From Nevskia ramosa DSM 11499 (lineage in GTDB: Bacteria > Pseudomonadota > Gammaproteobacteria > Nevskiales > Nevskiaceae), in contig NZ_ATVI01000012.1 of NCBI RefSeq assembly GCF_000420645.1, positions 1 to 64,000 on the forward strand: a stretch of DNA of 64,000 bases, read 5' to 3'. This document shows positions 29,488-39,667 of this stretch, piece after piece. The translations under genes and the position numbers were made by a program. The notes beneath the pieces were generated by a model that saw only the letters and a program-made list of their open reading frames with translations, was not told the DNA's origin and did no database searches. Position 1 is the stretch's first letter. Every line of letters starts with the position of its first letter.

Positions 29488-30099
29488 ATGTCGGTCCAGC
29501 TCTACCTCGCATCGCGTTCGCCCCGCCGCGCCGAATTCCTCGCCGCGCTTGGGGTAAGCCATGCCGTGATCGCCGCCGATGTGCCGGAGCGGCCGAAGCC
29601 CGGCCAGTCGCCGCTCGACTACGCGCTGGAGACGGCGACGGCCAAAGCCCGCGCTGGTGCGGCCCATGCGCGCCTGCCGATTCCGGTGCTCGGCGCTGAT
29701 ACCGATGTCGCCATCGATGGCCTGATCCTCGGCAAGCCGCGCGATGCCGAGGATGCCGTGGCGATGCTGATGCGCCTCGCCGGGCGCAGCCACCAGGTGG
29801 TCAGCGCCGTGGCGGTGGTCGACGGCGACCGGCTGGAAACGATCTGGACCGTCACCGACGTCGTCTTCGGTGATATCGAGGTAGCCGATGCCCGTGCCTA
29901 CGCCGCCAGCGGCGAGCCGCTCGACAAGGCCGGCGCCTACGGCATCCAGGGCCATGCCGCGCGCTGGGTGCGGAGAATCGAAGGCAGCTACACCGGGGTG
30001 GTCGGCCTGCCGCTGTATGAGACGGCGGAATTGCTGGGCCGCTTCGGTGTCGGAACCGGGCTACCTCGCGCTCTACCGGTATCGCCGCGCACGCAATGA
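29488..30099 (+). CDS. maf: Maf-family nucleoside triphosphate pyrophosphatase
   Basis: A 203-aa house-cleaning enzyme that hydrolyses non-canonical or excess nucleoside triphosphates (dTTP/UTP for the YhdE branch). It has the signature start LYLASRSPRRAEFL, the catalytic VLGADTDVAIDGLILGKP, and a DKAGAYGIQGHAARWV segment typical of YhdE. The start at 29488 gives the family N-terminus. Its stop overlaps the rng start by 4 nt. Gene order maf-rng-yhdP-tldD is conserved in gammaproteobacteria. Confidence 0.94.
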   Translation: MSVQLYLASRSPRRAEFLAALGVSHAVIAADVPERPKPGQSPLDYALETATAKARAGAAHARLPIPVLGADTDVAIDGLILGKPRDAEDAVAMLMRLAGRSHQVVSAVAVVDGDRLETIWTVTDVVFGDIEVADARAYAASGEPLDKAGAYGIQGHAARWVRRIEGSYTGVVGLPLYETAELLGRFGVGTGLPRALPVSPRTQ

Positions 30100-31553
30100 G
30101 CACCGAAATCCTCGTCAACATCGGCCCGCAGGAAACCCGCGTGGCCCTGGTCGAAGGCGGCGCGACGCAGGAAATCTATGTCCAGCGTGCGGCGCGCCAC
30201 GGCCTGGTCGGCAACATCTACAAGGGCGTGGTGGTGCGGGTGCTGCCGGGCATGCAGGCTGCGTTTGTCGACCTCGGGCTCGATCGCACCGCGTTCCTGC
30301 ACGTCGCCGACATGATCGCCAGCGAAGCCCACGCCGGGCCGCTGCCGCCGGTCGAGAAGCTGCTGCATGAAGGCCAGGAAGTGCTGGTGCAGATCCTCAA
30401 GGATCCGATGGGCACCAAGGGCGCGCGGCTGACCACCCTGCTGTCGATCCCGTCGCGCTATCTGGTGCTGATGCCGTTCGAGAAGCATGTCGGCGTGTCG
30501 GCCCGCATCGAGGACGAAGGCGAGCGTTCGCGGCTCAAGGCGCTGCTCGAAAAGCTGGTGCCGGAGCTCTCGCCGAACTGGGGCGTGATCGCCCGCACCG
30601 CGGCCGAAGGTGCCGATGAAGACGGCCTGCGTCAGGACTTGAGCTTCCTGACCCGGCTGTGGGCCAGCGTCAACCAGCAGACGCAGTTCGCCAAGCCCGG
30701 TCATCTGGTTCACGGCGATCTGCCGCTGTCGATGCGCATCCTGCGCGATCTGCTCGGCACTGCGGTCGAGCGCATCCGCATCGATTCCGCCGAGGAAGCG
30801 CGCCGCGTGCAGCAGTTCGCCAAGGTGTTCGTGCCGTCGGCGGCGTCGAAGATCGAGGCCTACACCGGCCATGCGCCGATCTTCGATCTGTACGGCGTCG
30901 AGGACGAACTGAATCGCGCGCTCGACCGCAAGGTCGATCTGAAATCCGGCGGTCATCTGATCATCGATCAGACCGAAGCGATGACCACCATCGACGTCAA
31001 CACCGGTGCCTTCACCGGCCACCGGAACCTTGAGGAAACCATCCTCAAGACCAACCTCGAAGCGGCCGGCTCGATCGCCCGCCAGCTGCGCCTGCGCAAC
31101 CTCGGCGGCATCATCATCATCGACTTCATCGACATGAAGGCCGAAGAGCATCGCGCCCAGGTGCTGCGCACCCTGGAAAAGGAAATCGCCCGCGATTCGG
31201 CGCGCACCCACGTCTATCCGTTCTCGCCGCTGGGCCTGGTCGAGATGACCCGCAAGCGCACCCGCGAAAGCCTCGGCCACATTCTTTGCGAGCCCTGCGC
31301 GGTCTGCGATGGTCGTGGCGTGGTGAAGACGGTGGAAACCATCTGCCACGAGATCGCCCGCGAAGTGCAGCGCGCCGCGCGGCTGTACGAGCCGAAAGCG
31401 TTTCTGGTGCTCGCCCATCCGAAAGTCATCGAGCGCCTGCAGGAAGAGCAGAGCGGCGGTCTGGCCGAGCTTGAAGCGAGCCTGAAGCGGCCGATCAAGC
31501 TGCAGGCCGAGTCGCACTACTCGCAGGAGACCTTCGACGTGGTGCCGGTGTGA
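30096..31553 (+). CDS. rng: Ribonuclease G
   Basis: A 485-aa endoribonuclease of the RNase E/G family that matures the 16S 5-prime end and degrades RNA. It has an N-terminal S1 domain (GNIYKGVVVRVLPGMQAAFVDLG), then the catalytic core with metal-binding Asp300 (DVNTGAFTG) and Asp343 (IIIIDFIDM), the same 43-residue spacing as E. coli. The zinc-link CEPCAVCDGRG follows. It is short and lacks the RNase E scaffold tail, so it is RNase G. It sits between maf (4-nt overlap) and yhdP (67-nt gap). Confidence 0.97.
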   Translation: MSTEILVNIGPQETRVALVEGGATQEIYVQRAARHGLVGNIYKGVVVRVLPGMQAAFVDLGLDRTAFLHVADMIASEAHAGPLPPVEKLLHEGQEVLVQILKDPMGTKGARLTTLLSIPSRYLVLMPFEKHVGVSARIEDEGERSRLKALLEKLVPELSPNWGVIARTAAEGADEDGLRQDLSFLTRLWASVNQQTQFAKPGHLVHGDLPLSMRILRDLLGTAVERIRIDSAEEARRVQQFAKVFVPSAASKIEAYTGHAPIFDLYGVEDELNRALDRKVDLKSGGHLIIDQTEAMTTIDVNTGAFTGHRNLEETILKTNLEAAGSIARQLRLRNLGGIIIIDFIDMKAEEHRAQVLRTLEKEIARDSARTHVYPFSPLGLVEMTRKRTRESLGHILCEPCAVCDGRGVVKTVETICHEIAREVQRAARLYEPKAFLVLAHPKVIERLQEEQSGGLAELEASLKRPIKLQAESHYSQETFDVVPV

Positions 31554-31620
31554 GCTTGCGCGGTTCCCTGAACATCGAAGACAGGGACGGTCTTTCGCGC
31601 AGGCTTGATCCGCGCTCGCC

Positions 31621-34600
31621 ATGAAGCTGGTCGCCAAGCGCTGGTGGACGCGGCTGATCACTGTGCTGGCCGTGCTGTTGATCAGCGTCGCGACGATCAG
31701 CCTCGGCTTCCGCCTGCTGATCGATGCGGTGCCCGGCTATCGCGGCGATGTCGAGCGTTTCGTCACCACCAGCGTCGGTCATCCGACCCGGATCGGCACC
31801 ATGGCGCTGACCTGGCGCGGCTTGAGCCCGACCCTGGAATTGCACGATCTGGCGCTGCTCGATGACAGCGGCACCGCGTTGCTCAAAGCGCCGAAGCTCC
31901 GGCTGGGCTTGAGCCTCGGCCGTCTGATTGCCGGGCCGCGGGTGCCGGACCGCATCGAGGCTGAAGGCCTGCAACTGGTCGCCCGTGCCGATGCCGACGG
32001 CCATCTGACGCTCGACGGCGTCACCCTGAAAGACACGGGCAATCACGCGCTGGCGGACGACCTTGCGCGCTATACCGAGCTGCGCCTTCGCAACTGCAGC
32101 CTGCGCCTGCATGATGTGCGGCTCGGCGATGCCGCGCCGCTCGACTTCGTGCTCGACGAAGCGCAACTGCGCCACGGCAATGCCGGCTACGCGCTCGACG
32201 CCGTGCTGCGCCCGCCAGCCGAAATGGCTCGTCGCGCCCGGCTGACGGCGCTGATCACCGGCGATCCCGCCCAGCTCGACACGCTCGCCGGCGACTGGAG
32301 CTTGCAGGTCGAAGACATCGCCGGCTGGCCCTGGCTCAAGCCGGTGCTGAAGCCTGGCGTGCAGATCGCGCTCGATGACGCGCAGCTGAGCGCCAAGGGC
32401 CGGATCGACGCGGGGAAGCCGGGTGCGATGCAGCTCGCCTTGCAGGCGCACGAAGTCACCGCGCGGACCGCTGACGCGCCACTGGCGCGGATCGCCGCCG
32501 TCGAGATTGAAGCGCGAATTGAACCGGTCGCCGACGGCTGGCGCCTGAGCCTGCCGAAAGCCGATCTGAGCGGCGCGCGCGGGCCGTGGTCGCTGGCCGG
32601 ACTTGAAGCGGCGAGAGCGGTTGACGGTAGCGAGACGCTGAAGCTGCCGCTGCTGCGTCTCGACGATATCGCCCCTTGGCTGACGGCCTGGCGCGAGCTG
32701 CCGGAGTCGTTGGCCCGGCTGCGTGATGCCGAGGGTGATCTTCAGGCGCTGAGCGTGACGGTGGGCCCGCGGCTCGATGATCAGCCGGGCGCGCTGGCCG
32801 TGCAGGCGAAGCTGGTCGGCGTCGGCCTGATCAGCCGTGCCGAGCAGGATGGCGTTTCCGGGATCGCCGGTGATCTGCTTGCGACGCGCGACAGCGGCCA
32901 GATCCGCCTCGCCGGAACCGCCGTCGCCGTGCATCTGCCGCGGGCTTTCGAGCTATCGCTGCCGCTCGATACCCTGCGCGGCGAATTGCACTGGCAGCGT
33001 ACCGGTGAGGACTGGCAGCTGTCGGTGCCCGCCGTCGACCTGGTGCTCGGCGGCGCCGAGGTCAAGGGCGACATCGCGCTGAATCTGCATCCTGACCGGG
33101 TGCCGGACCTGAAGCTGCGGCTGGATGTGAAGGCCGACGACGTCACCGCGCTGAAGCCCTGGATGCCGAAGAACTGGAGCGAGCACAACCGCGAATGGCT
33201 GGACCGGGCCGTGCGGGAGGCCAAGGTCACCGCCGGCGAATTGCTGATCGACGCACCGCTGACGCCGCGTGATGCCGACAATCATCCGACCCTGCGCTGG
33301 GAACTCAAGCTCAAGGTGCGCGATGGCGTGCTGGCGTTCGCGCCGGACTGGCCGGCGGCCGAAGCGATGGCGGCCGATCTGCACTTCCATGATGGCGGCC
33401 TTGATATCGATGCCAGCGAGGGGCGGATCAGCGATCTGACCGTGACCCGGCTGCACGCCGAAATCGCCGATTTCTTCGTGCCGGCGCTGGTGCTCGATGG
33501 CGCTTTCGAGGGCGATGCGGCGAACCTGTACCGGCTGCTGCGCGACTCGCCGCTGAAGACTCGCGTCTCCGGCCTGCTGACCCGCACCGAGGCCAGCGGC
33601 CCGGCCGCCGCGACTCTGGCATTGCGGATGCCGCTGAACATTCCGCAGCCGCCGATCGACGCCACCGGCGTGCTCAACCTGCACGATGCCGAACTGCAGG
33701 TGCGTGGTTTGCAGGAGCCTTTGCGCGGCCTCAACGGCGAACTGGACTACGGCAAGTCGATCAGCGCCGAACGGCTCACCGCCCGGCTCTACGACACCGC
33801 CATAACGGCCCAGATCAGCGCCGTCGACGCTCAGCCGTTGCTGACTGCCGCCTTCGAGTTGGAACCGGGCCGCGGCGAAGGTCTGTCCGGCACCTTCATT
33901 CCGGTCTGGCTGCGCAACGGTCTCAGCGGCAGCACGACGATGACTGTGCGGCTGCCGCTCGGCGGGCCGGACAACGGTCATCTGTCGCTGGCCACCGATC
34001 TGCAGGGCGTGACGTCCAGCCTGCCGACGCCGCTCGCCAAGAGCGCCGGTTCGGCCTTGCCGGTAGCGATCGATCTGAGCGGCGACAACGGCGCGACCCG
34101 GGTCGGCATCCGGATCGCAGAAGAACTGCACGCCGGCCTGCGCTTCGCTGAAGCCAGCGCCAATAACGGGGCCAACAACGGGGCCGACAGCGGCAGTGCG
34201 ACACGGCCGCATGGCATCGAAGTGCGGCTCAGTAGCGATCCCGCGATGCCGCGTGCCGACGCCGAAGGCCTGGTCATCAGCGGCGCGCCGGACTACTTCG
34301 ATCTCGGCGCCTGGCTCGCCCTGATCAGCGCTCCCGAGAGCGGCTTCGGCCAAGCCTCGGCGAACGGCAGCAGCGGCCCGCGTTTCCTCAGTGCCGATAT
34401 CAGCGCCAAGCAGGTGAGCCTGCGCCGGCTGCAGTTCGGCGCGACGCGGCTGCTCGCGCTGCCGGATGGCGACGGTGTGACCGTGCGCACCACCGGTGCT
34501 GCGGCAGGCGAAGTGCGCTGGCAGCCGGGCGATGGCGGCAGCGTCATCGGTCGGCTGGAAGCCCTGGCGCTGGAACCGTTCCCGCCACTGCCGCCGACCG

Positions 34601-35535
34601 TGCCGGGCGCGGCACCGCCGGATTCGCCGTTCAATCCGACTCGCGCGCCTGTGTTCGATCTGGATATCCAGCGGTTGAGCCTCGGCGAAGTCGATCTCGG
34701 CCACCTGAATCTGGTTACCGCGCGAGTCAACGATGGCCAGCGCGTCGAACGCCTGACCCTGGACGGCGGCCATCTGGAGGCCAAGGTCGGTGGCTTCTGG
34801 CTGCGTCGGGCACTCGATGGCGTCGATGGCTCCAGCGCCGATCTGAGCTTCGATCTGCATTCGGATGACATCGGCGATGTGCTGCGCGTGTTCGGCTACA
34901 CGCCGAACCTGGTCGCTGAAACCAGCCACTTCAGCGGCGCGGTGATCTGGCCGCGGGTGCCGGCCGGTCTGGAGCTGTCGCAGGCTACAGGCACCATCGA
35001 TATCGATGTCCATCGCGGCTCGCTGAAAGCGGTGGAGCCGGGTGCCGGTCGGGTGCTCGGCCTGGTCAACCTGTATGCGCTGCCGCGCCGGCTGCTGTTC
35101 GATTTCCGCGACGTGGTCGCCGACGGCCTCGGCTTCGACAAGCTGAAAGGCAGCTTCAAGCTCGCCGATGGCGATGCGGTGACCGACGATCTGGACATCG
35201 ACGGCCCGTCGCTGAAAGTGGAGATGCGCGGCCGCATCGGCCTGGCTGCCCGTGACTACGACCAGAAGGTCACCGTGTTCCCGGATATCTCCACCGGTGT
35301 CACCGTCGGCGCAACCTTGCTTGGCGGGCCGATCGCAGGCGGCATCCTGCTGGTCGCCCAGCAGTTGTTCGACAAACCGTTCAACCAGATCGGCAAGTTC
35401 AGTTACCGTGTCACCGGTAGCTGGGACGACCCGACCGTACTGAAATCGGGCGAAGCGCCCGCTGCCCCGCCCAGTAAGCTTCCTTTCTCGGCCCCCACCC
35501 CGACCACGACGCCTGCCGACGCCCGCAATGGCTGA
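31621..35535 (+). CDS. yhdP: YhdP-family AsmA-like lipid-transport protein
   Basis: A 1304-aa protein anchored by one N-terminal membrane helix (about 13-35), with a very long repetitive beta-rich periplasmic part. It matches the YhdP/DUF3971-AsmA2 family, bridge-like proteins that move phospholipids between the inner and outer membranes. The family C-terminus is clear: RVLGLVNLYALPRRLLFDFRD, then FDKLKGSFKLADGDA, then NQIGKFSYRVTGSWDDP. The length is normal for the family. A short low-complexity stretch of NNGANNGADSG occurs near residue 850. Its stop overlaps the next gene by 8 nt. Confidence 0.93.
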   Translation: MKLVAKRWWTRLITVLAVLLISVATISLGFRLLIDAVPGYRGDVERFVTTSVGHPTRIGTMALTWRGLSPTLELHDLALLDDSGTALLKAPKLRLGLSLGRLIAGPRVPDRIEAEGLQLVARADADGHLTLDGVTLKDTGNHALADDLARYTELRLRNCSLRLHDVRLGDAAPLDFVLDEAQLRHGNAGYALDAVLRPPAEMARRARLTALITGDPAQLDTLAGDWSLQVEDIAGWPWLKPVLKPGVQIALDDAQLSAKGRIDAGKPGAMQLALQAHEVTARTADAPLARIAAVEIEARIEPVADGWRLSLPKADLSGARGPWSLAGLEAARAVDGSETLKLPLLRLDDIAPWLTAWRELPESLARLRDAEGDLQALSVTVGPRLDDQPGALAVQAKLVGVGLISRAEQDGVSGIAGDLLATRDSGQIRLAGTAVAVHLPRAFELSLPLDTLRGELHWQRTGEDWQLSVPAVDLVLGGAEVKGDIALNLHPDRVPDLKLRLDVKADDVTALKPWMPKNWSEHNREWLDRAVREAKVTAGELLIDAPLTPRDADNHPTLRWELKLKVRDGVLAFAPDWPAAEAMAADLHFHDGGLDIDASEGRISDLTVTRLHAEIADFFVPALVLDGAFEGDAANLYRLLRDSPLKTRVSGLLTRTEASGPAAATLALRMPLNIPQPPIDATGVLNLHDAELQVRGLQEPLRGLNGELDYGKSISAERLTARLYDTAITAQISAVDAQPLLTAAFELEPGRGEGLSGTFIPVWLRNGLSGSTTMTVRLPLGGPDNGHLSLATDLQGVTSSLPTPLAKSAGSALPVAIDLSGDNGATRVGIRIAEELHAGLRFAEASANNGANNGADSGSATRPHGIEVRLSSDPAMPRADAEGLVISGAPDYFDLGAWLALISAPESGFGQASANGSSGPRFLSADISAKQVSLRRLQFGATRLLALPDGDGVTVRTTGAAAGEVRWQPGDGGSVIGRLEALALEPFPPLPPTVPGAAPPDSPFNPTRAPVFDLDIQRLSLGEVDLGHLNLVTARVNDGQRVERLTLDGGHLEAKVGGFWLRRALDGVDGSSADLSFDLHSDDIGDVLRVFGYTPNLVAETSHFSGAVIWPRVPAGLELSQATGTIDIDVHRGSLKAVEPGAGRVLGLVNLYALPRRLLFDFRDVVADGLGFDKLKGSFKLADGDAVTDDLDIDGPSLKVEMRGRIGLAARDYDQKVTVFPDISTGVTVGATLLGGPIAGGILLVAQQLFDKPFNQIGKFSYRVTGSWDDPTVLKSGEAPAAPPSKLPFSAPTPTTTPADARNG

Positions 35536-36388
35536 GCCCACGCCCGATTCGCCGCCGATCCTGCCGATGATTGCGGCGATCCAGATGAACTCCACGCCGG
35601 TGGTTGCCGACAATCTGGCGACCGCTGCGCGCCTGCTGGCCGAAGCTGCCGAGGCCGGCGCTGTGCTGGCCGCACTCCCCGAGAACTTCTCGATCATGGG
35701 CGCGAAGGAGACTGACAAGCTGGCCCATGCCGAAGCTTTCGGACGCGGGCCGATCCAGGACTGGCTGGCCGAAACCGCGCAGCGGCTGGGGCTGTGGATC
35801 GTCGCCGGCACCGTGCCTATTGCGGTCGATGGCGATCCGGGCCGGGTATGGGCAGCAAGCCTGGTATTCGATGCCAGCGGTGCGCAGCGCGCGCGCTACG
35901 ACAAGATCCATCTGTTCGATGTCGATGTGCCGAGCGCCACCGGCGAGCGCTACCGCGAATCGCGGACCATCGCCCACGGCGATCCGGCCGGTTTCGCGGT
36001 TGTCGAGACGCCGGCCGGCAAGCTGGGCCTGTCGGTCTGCTACGACCTGCGCTTCCCCGAGCTGTACCGCGAACTGGCGGCGCGCGGCGCCGAAATCCTC
36101 TGCGTGCCGGCGGCGTTCACCGCCAAGACCGGGCTTGCGCACTGGGAGATCCTGCTGCGCGCGCGCGCGATCGAAAACCAGGTCTATGTCCTGGCACCGG
36201 GCGAAACCGGCACCCATTCCGGTGGCCGCCAGACCTGGGGCCATTCGATGATCGTCGGCCCCTGGGGCGAGGTGCTGGCCTGCCTGCCGGAAGGCGAGGC
36301 CGTCGCCACCGCCAAGGTCGACGTGCCGGCGCTACACCGTTTGCGCGCCGGCTTTCCGAACCTGTCACAGCGGCGCATAGGCGTCTGA
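35528..36388 (+). CDS. Carbon-nitrogen hydrolase, Nit1-like
   Basis: A 286-aa nitrilase-superfamily amidase. The catalytic triad is visible as Glu52 (LPENFS), Lys126 (YDKIHLFD) and Cys171 (VCYDLRFPELYR). This pattern and context match the Nit1/YbeM group, which hydrolyses deaminated glutathione as metabolite repair. It overlaps yhdP by 8 nt and precedes tldD, an order shared with other gammaproteobacteria. The substrate is inferred from family similarity. Confidence 0.9.
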   Translation: MAEPTPDSPPILPMIAAIQMNSTPVVADNLATAARLLAEAAEAGAVLAALPENFSIMGAKETDKLAHAEAFGRGPIQDWLAETAQRLGLWIVAGTVPIAVDGDPGRVWAASLVFDASGAQRARYDKIHLFDVDVPSATGERYRESRTIAHGDPAGFAVVETPAGKLGLSVCYDLRFPELYRELAARGAEILCVPAAFTAKTGLAHWEILLRARAIENQVYVLAPGETGTHSGGRQTWGHSMIVGPWGEVLACLPEGEAVATAKVDVPALHRLRAGFPNLSQRRIGV

Positions 36389-36469
36389 GCCTACCGCCAG
36401 CGCGCCTCCGGGCTTGCATCTGGCGCGATCCCCCGCATCCTTCCCTCATTCCTTTCCCGAACGCTGCCG

Positions 36470-37912
36470 ATGACCACCGCTCTCACACTTGCCCGCGCCA
36501 CCCTGCTGGAACCCGCTGCCCTCGACGAAGGCGCGATCCAGCGCGTGCTGTCTGGCTTGATGAAACCGGGTATCGACGCGGCCGATCTGTACTTCCAGAA
36601 CTCGGTATCGGAGTCCTGGTTCTTCGAGGACGGCATCGTCAAGTCCGGCTCCAACCACACCGAGCAGGGCGTCGGCGTGCGCGCGATCAGCGGCGAGAAG
36701 ACCGGCTTCGCGTATTCCGATGAGCTGTCGCTGCCGGCGCTGGTCGATGCCTCGGGCGCGGCGACGGCGATCGTCCGCACCGGCCAGAGCAATACGCTCG
36801 GCGTGCTGGTGCAGCCGAATCGCCAGGCCTTGTATCCGGCCGAAAGCCCGCTCGACAGCTGGCCGACCGAAAAGAAGCTGGAACTGCTGAAGCGCGCCGA
36901 TGCCGCGGCACGCGCCATCGACCCGCGCATCACCCAGGTGATGGTGTCGCTGGCGGCGACCCACGACATCGTCATGGTCGCCGCCGCCGACGGCACCTTG
37001 GCGGCGGACATCCGGCCGCTGGTACGGATGAACGTCACCGTGATCGCCGAATCGAACGGCCGTCGCGAACAGGCCGGCAGCGGCGGCGGCGGTCGCGGCG
37101 CCTATGGCGATTTCTTCGCGGGCGACGCCGCCGAACGCCATGCCGCCGAAGCGGTGCGCCAGGCGTTGATGCTGCTCGAAGCGGTTCCGGCACCGGCCGG
37201 CGCGATGACCGTGGTGCTCGGCGCCGGCTGGCCCGGCATCCTGCTGCATGAAGCGGTGGGCCATGGTCTGGAAGGCGACTTCAATCGCAAGGGCACCTCG
37301 GCGTATTCCGGCCGCATCGGTCAGAAGGTGGCCAGCCCGCTGTGCACGATCGTCGACGACGGCACCTTGCCGGGCCGGCGCGGTTCGCTGACCCTCGATG
37401 ACGAAGGCACGCCGACGCAGTGCACGACGCTGATCGAGAACGGCATCCTGCGCGGCTACATCCAGGACAAGATGAACGCCCGGTTGATGGGCATGGCGCC
37501 GACCGGCAACGGCCGCCGCGAATCGTTCTCGCATCTGCCGATGCCGCGGATGACCAACACCTACATGCTGCCCGGCCAGAGCGATCCGGCCGAGATCATT
37601 GCCTCGGTCAAGAAGGGCTTGTACGCGGTCAACTTCGCCGGCGGCCAGGTCGACATCACCAACGGCAACTTCAGCTTCTCGGCCAGCGAGGCCTACCTGA
37701 TCGAAGACGGCAAGATCACCCGCCCGGTGAAGGGTGCGACGCTGATCGGCAACGGCCCGGAAGCGATGAGCCGGGTATCGATGGTCGGCAACGATCTGAA
37801 GCTCGACAGCGGCGTCGGCACCTGCGGCAAGGATGGCCAGAGCGTGCCGGTGGGCGTCGGCCAGCCGACCTTGCGGCTCGACAACATGACCGTCGGCGGC
37901 ACGCAGGCGTGA
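36470..37912 (+). CDS. tldD: Metalloprotease TldD
   Basis: A 480-aa Zn-dependent peptidase subunit that pairs with TldE/PmbA to trim unstructured peptides such as CcdA or modified-peptide leaders. The metal motif [18 protein letters not shown] starts at His260. The C-terminal [32 protein letters not shown] is typical of TldD. The partner pmbA/tldE is not in the window. The length agrees with the family. A VapB-like gene begins 4 nt after its stop. Confidence 0.97.
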   Translation: MTTALTLARATLLEPAALDEGAIQRVLSGLMKPGIDAADLYFQNSVSESWFFEDGIVKSGSNHTEQGVGVRAISGEKTGFAYSDELSLPALVDASGAATAIVRTGQSNTLGVLVQPNRQALYPAESPLDSWPTEKKLELLKRADAAARAIDPRITQVMVSLAATHDIVMVAAADGTLAADIRPLVRMNVTVIAESNGRREQAGSGGGGRGAYGDFFAGDAAERHAAEAVRQALMLLEAVPAPAGAMTVVLGAGWPGILLHEAVGHGLEGDFNRKGTSAYSGRIGQKVASPLCTIVDDGTLPGRRGSLTLDDEGTPTQCTTLIENGILRGYIQDKMNARLMGMAPTGNGRRESFSHLPMPRMTNTYMLPGQSDPAEIIASVKKGLYAVNFAGGQVDITNGNFSFSASEAYLIEDGKITRPVKGATLIGNGPEAMSRVSMVGNDLKLDSGVGTCGKDGQSVPVGVGQPTLRLDNMTVGGTQA

Positions 37913-37916
37913 TGTG

Positions 37917-38246
37917 ATGAAAGCGATCCCCAGTGCGACGCCAACGCTCGCCAAGCGCGCCAGGCGTGTTGATGCCGATGACTCCGGCACCGTCGTTCGG
38001 CTCACCCAACTCGGCGTCGTCCAGGTGATCCGCCTGCCGAAGGAACTGCGCTTCGACTGCGAGTCCGTGCGGCTGATCCGCGATGGCGACCGCCTGATCA
38101 TCGAACCCGTGGGGAAGTCTGCGGCCGTACCGCCGTCCCTGCCTGGACGTGAAGCGCCAGCCGCGTCCGGGCCGCGACCGCGGCGCAAGGCGCCGGACGG
38201 CGATCTGCATGCGCCGTCGCCGGTCGGTCCCAAATTCGGCCGCTGA
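37917..38246 (+). CDS. VapB/AbrB-like DNA-binding protein without toxin
   Basis: A 109-aa protein whose centre (about 26-62) looks like a swapped-hairpin AbrB/VapB domain: VVRLTQLGVVQVIRLPKELRF, then VRLIRDGDRLIIEPVG. A Pro/Arg-rich disordered tail follows (about 65-109). VapB proteins are usually antitoxins, but no PIN-domain or other toxin is adjacent; rsmD comes next. It could be a stray antitoxin or a small regulator. The ATG at 37917 directly follows the tldD stop; a GTG one codon earlier is also possible. Confidence 0.6.
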   Translation: MKAIPSATPTLAKRARRVDADDSGTVVRLTQLGVVQVIRLPKELRFDCESVRLIRDGDRLIIEPVGKSAAVPPSLPGREAPAASGPRPRRKAPDGDLHAPSPVGPKFGR

Positions 38247-38281
38247 AGCGGCCTACCTTTTCCTCCGTTCCCCCTTACCCA

Positions 38282-38853
38282 ATGAGAAGACCCCTCGGCC
38301 GCCTGCGCATCATCGGCGGCGAATTCCGCAGCCGCCTGATCGATTTCGATGCTGACGCCGGTGTGCGTCCGACGCCGGATCGCGTGCGTCAGACCGTGTT
38401 CGACTGGCTGAGCCCGATCATCGAAGGCAGCACCGTGCTCGATCTGTTTGCCGGCAGCGGCGCGCTCGGGCTGGAAGCGATCTCGCGTGGTGCGTCTCAC
38501 GCCAGCTTTGCAGAGACCGGCGGCGCGCAGGCCGACGCGATCCGCACGGCGGTTGCCAAGCTGAAGGTCGTCGATCGCTGCGACGTGATTCGCGGCGACG
38601 GCATTGGCTTCCTGCGCTCGACGCCGCGGCGCTTCGATCTGGTGTTCGTCGATCCGCCGTACGACAGCACCTTGCTGGCCTCCACGCTCGCCAGCCTGCC
38701 GAAAGTGCTGAAGGAACTGAACCGTCTCTATCTCGAATGGCCGAAGGGCCAGCCGCCGGTGCTGCCGGCCGGTTACACGATGCTCAAGGAAAAGACCGCG
38801 GGGCAGGTAAGCTACGGCCTGTTCACCTACGCGCCACCGGGAGAGCCGCAACC

Positions 38854-38857
<4 letters not shown>
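38282..38857 (+). CDS. rsmD: 16S rRNA m2G966 methyltransferase RsmD
   Basis: A 191-aa SAM-dependent enzyme that methylates G966 of 16S rRNA. It has RIIGGEFRSRLI at the start, R-P-T-x-D-R-V-R-Q-T-V-F (29-40), the SAM loop VLDLFAGSGALGLEAISRGA, and the catalytic FVDPPYDS. The stop overlaps the coaD start (GTGA). The rsmD-coaD-ferredoxin order is common in gammaproteobacteria. Confidence 0.95.
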
Positions 38858-39637
<780 letters not shown>

Positions 39638-39667
39638 GCGCGGTCTGGTCTCATCAGGAAACTCCGC

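Noticed and set aside
32953-35811. 952-aa open frame on the minus strand opposite yhdP
   Set aside because: Mirror frame of a GC-rich gene, low-complexity, with no recognisable motif.
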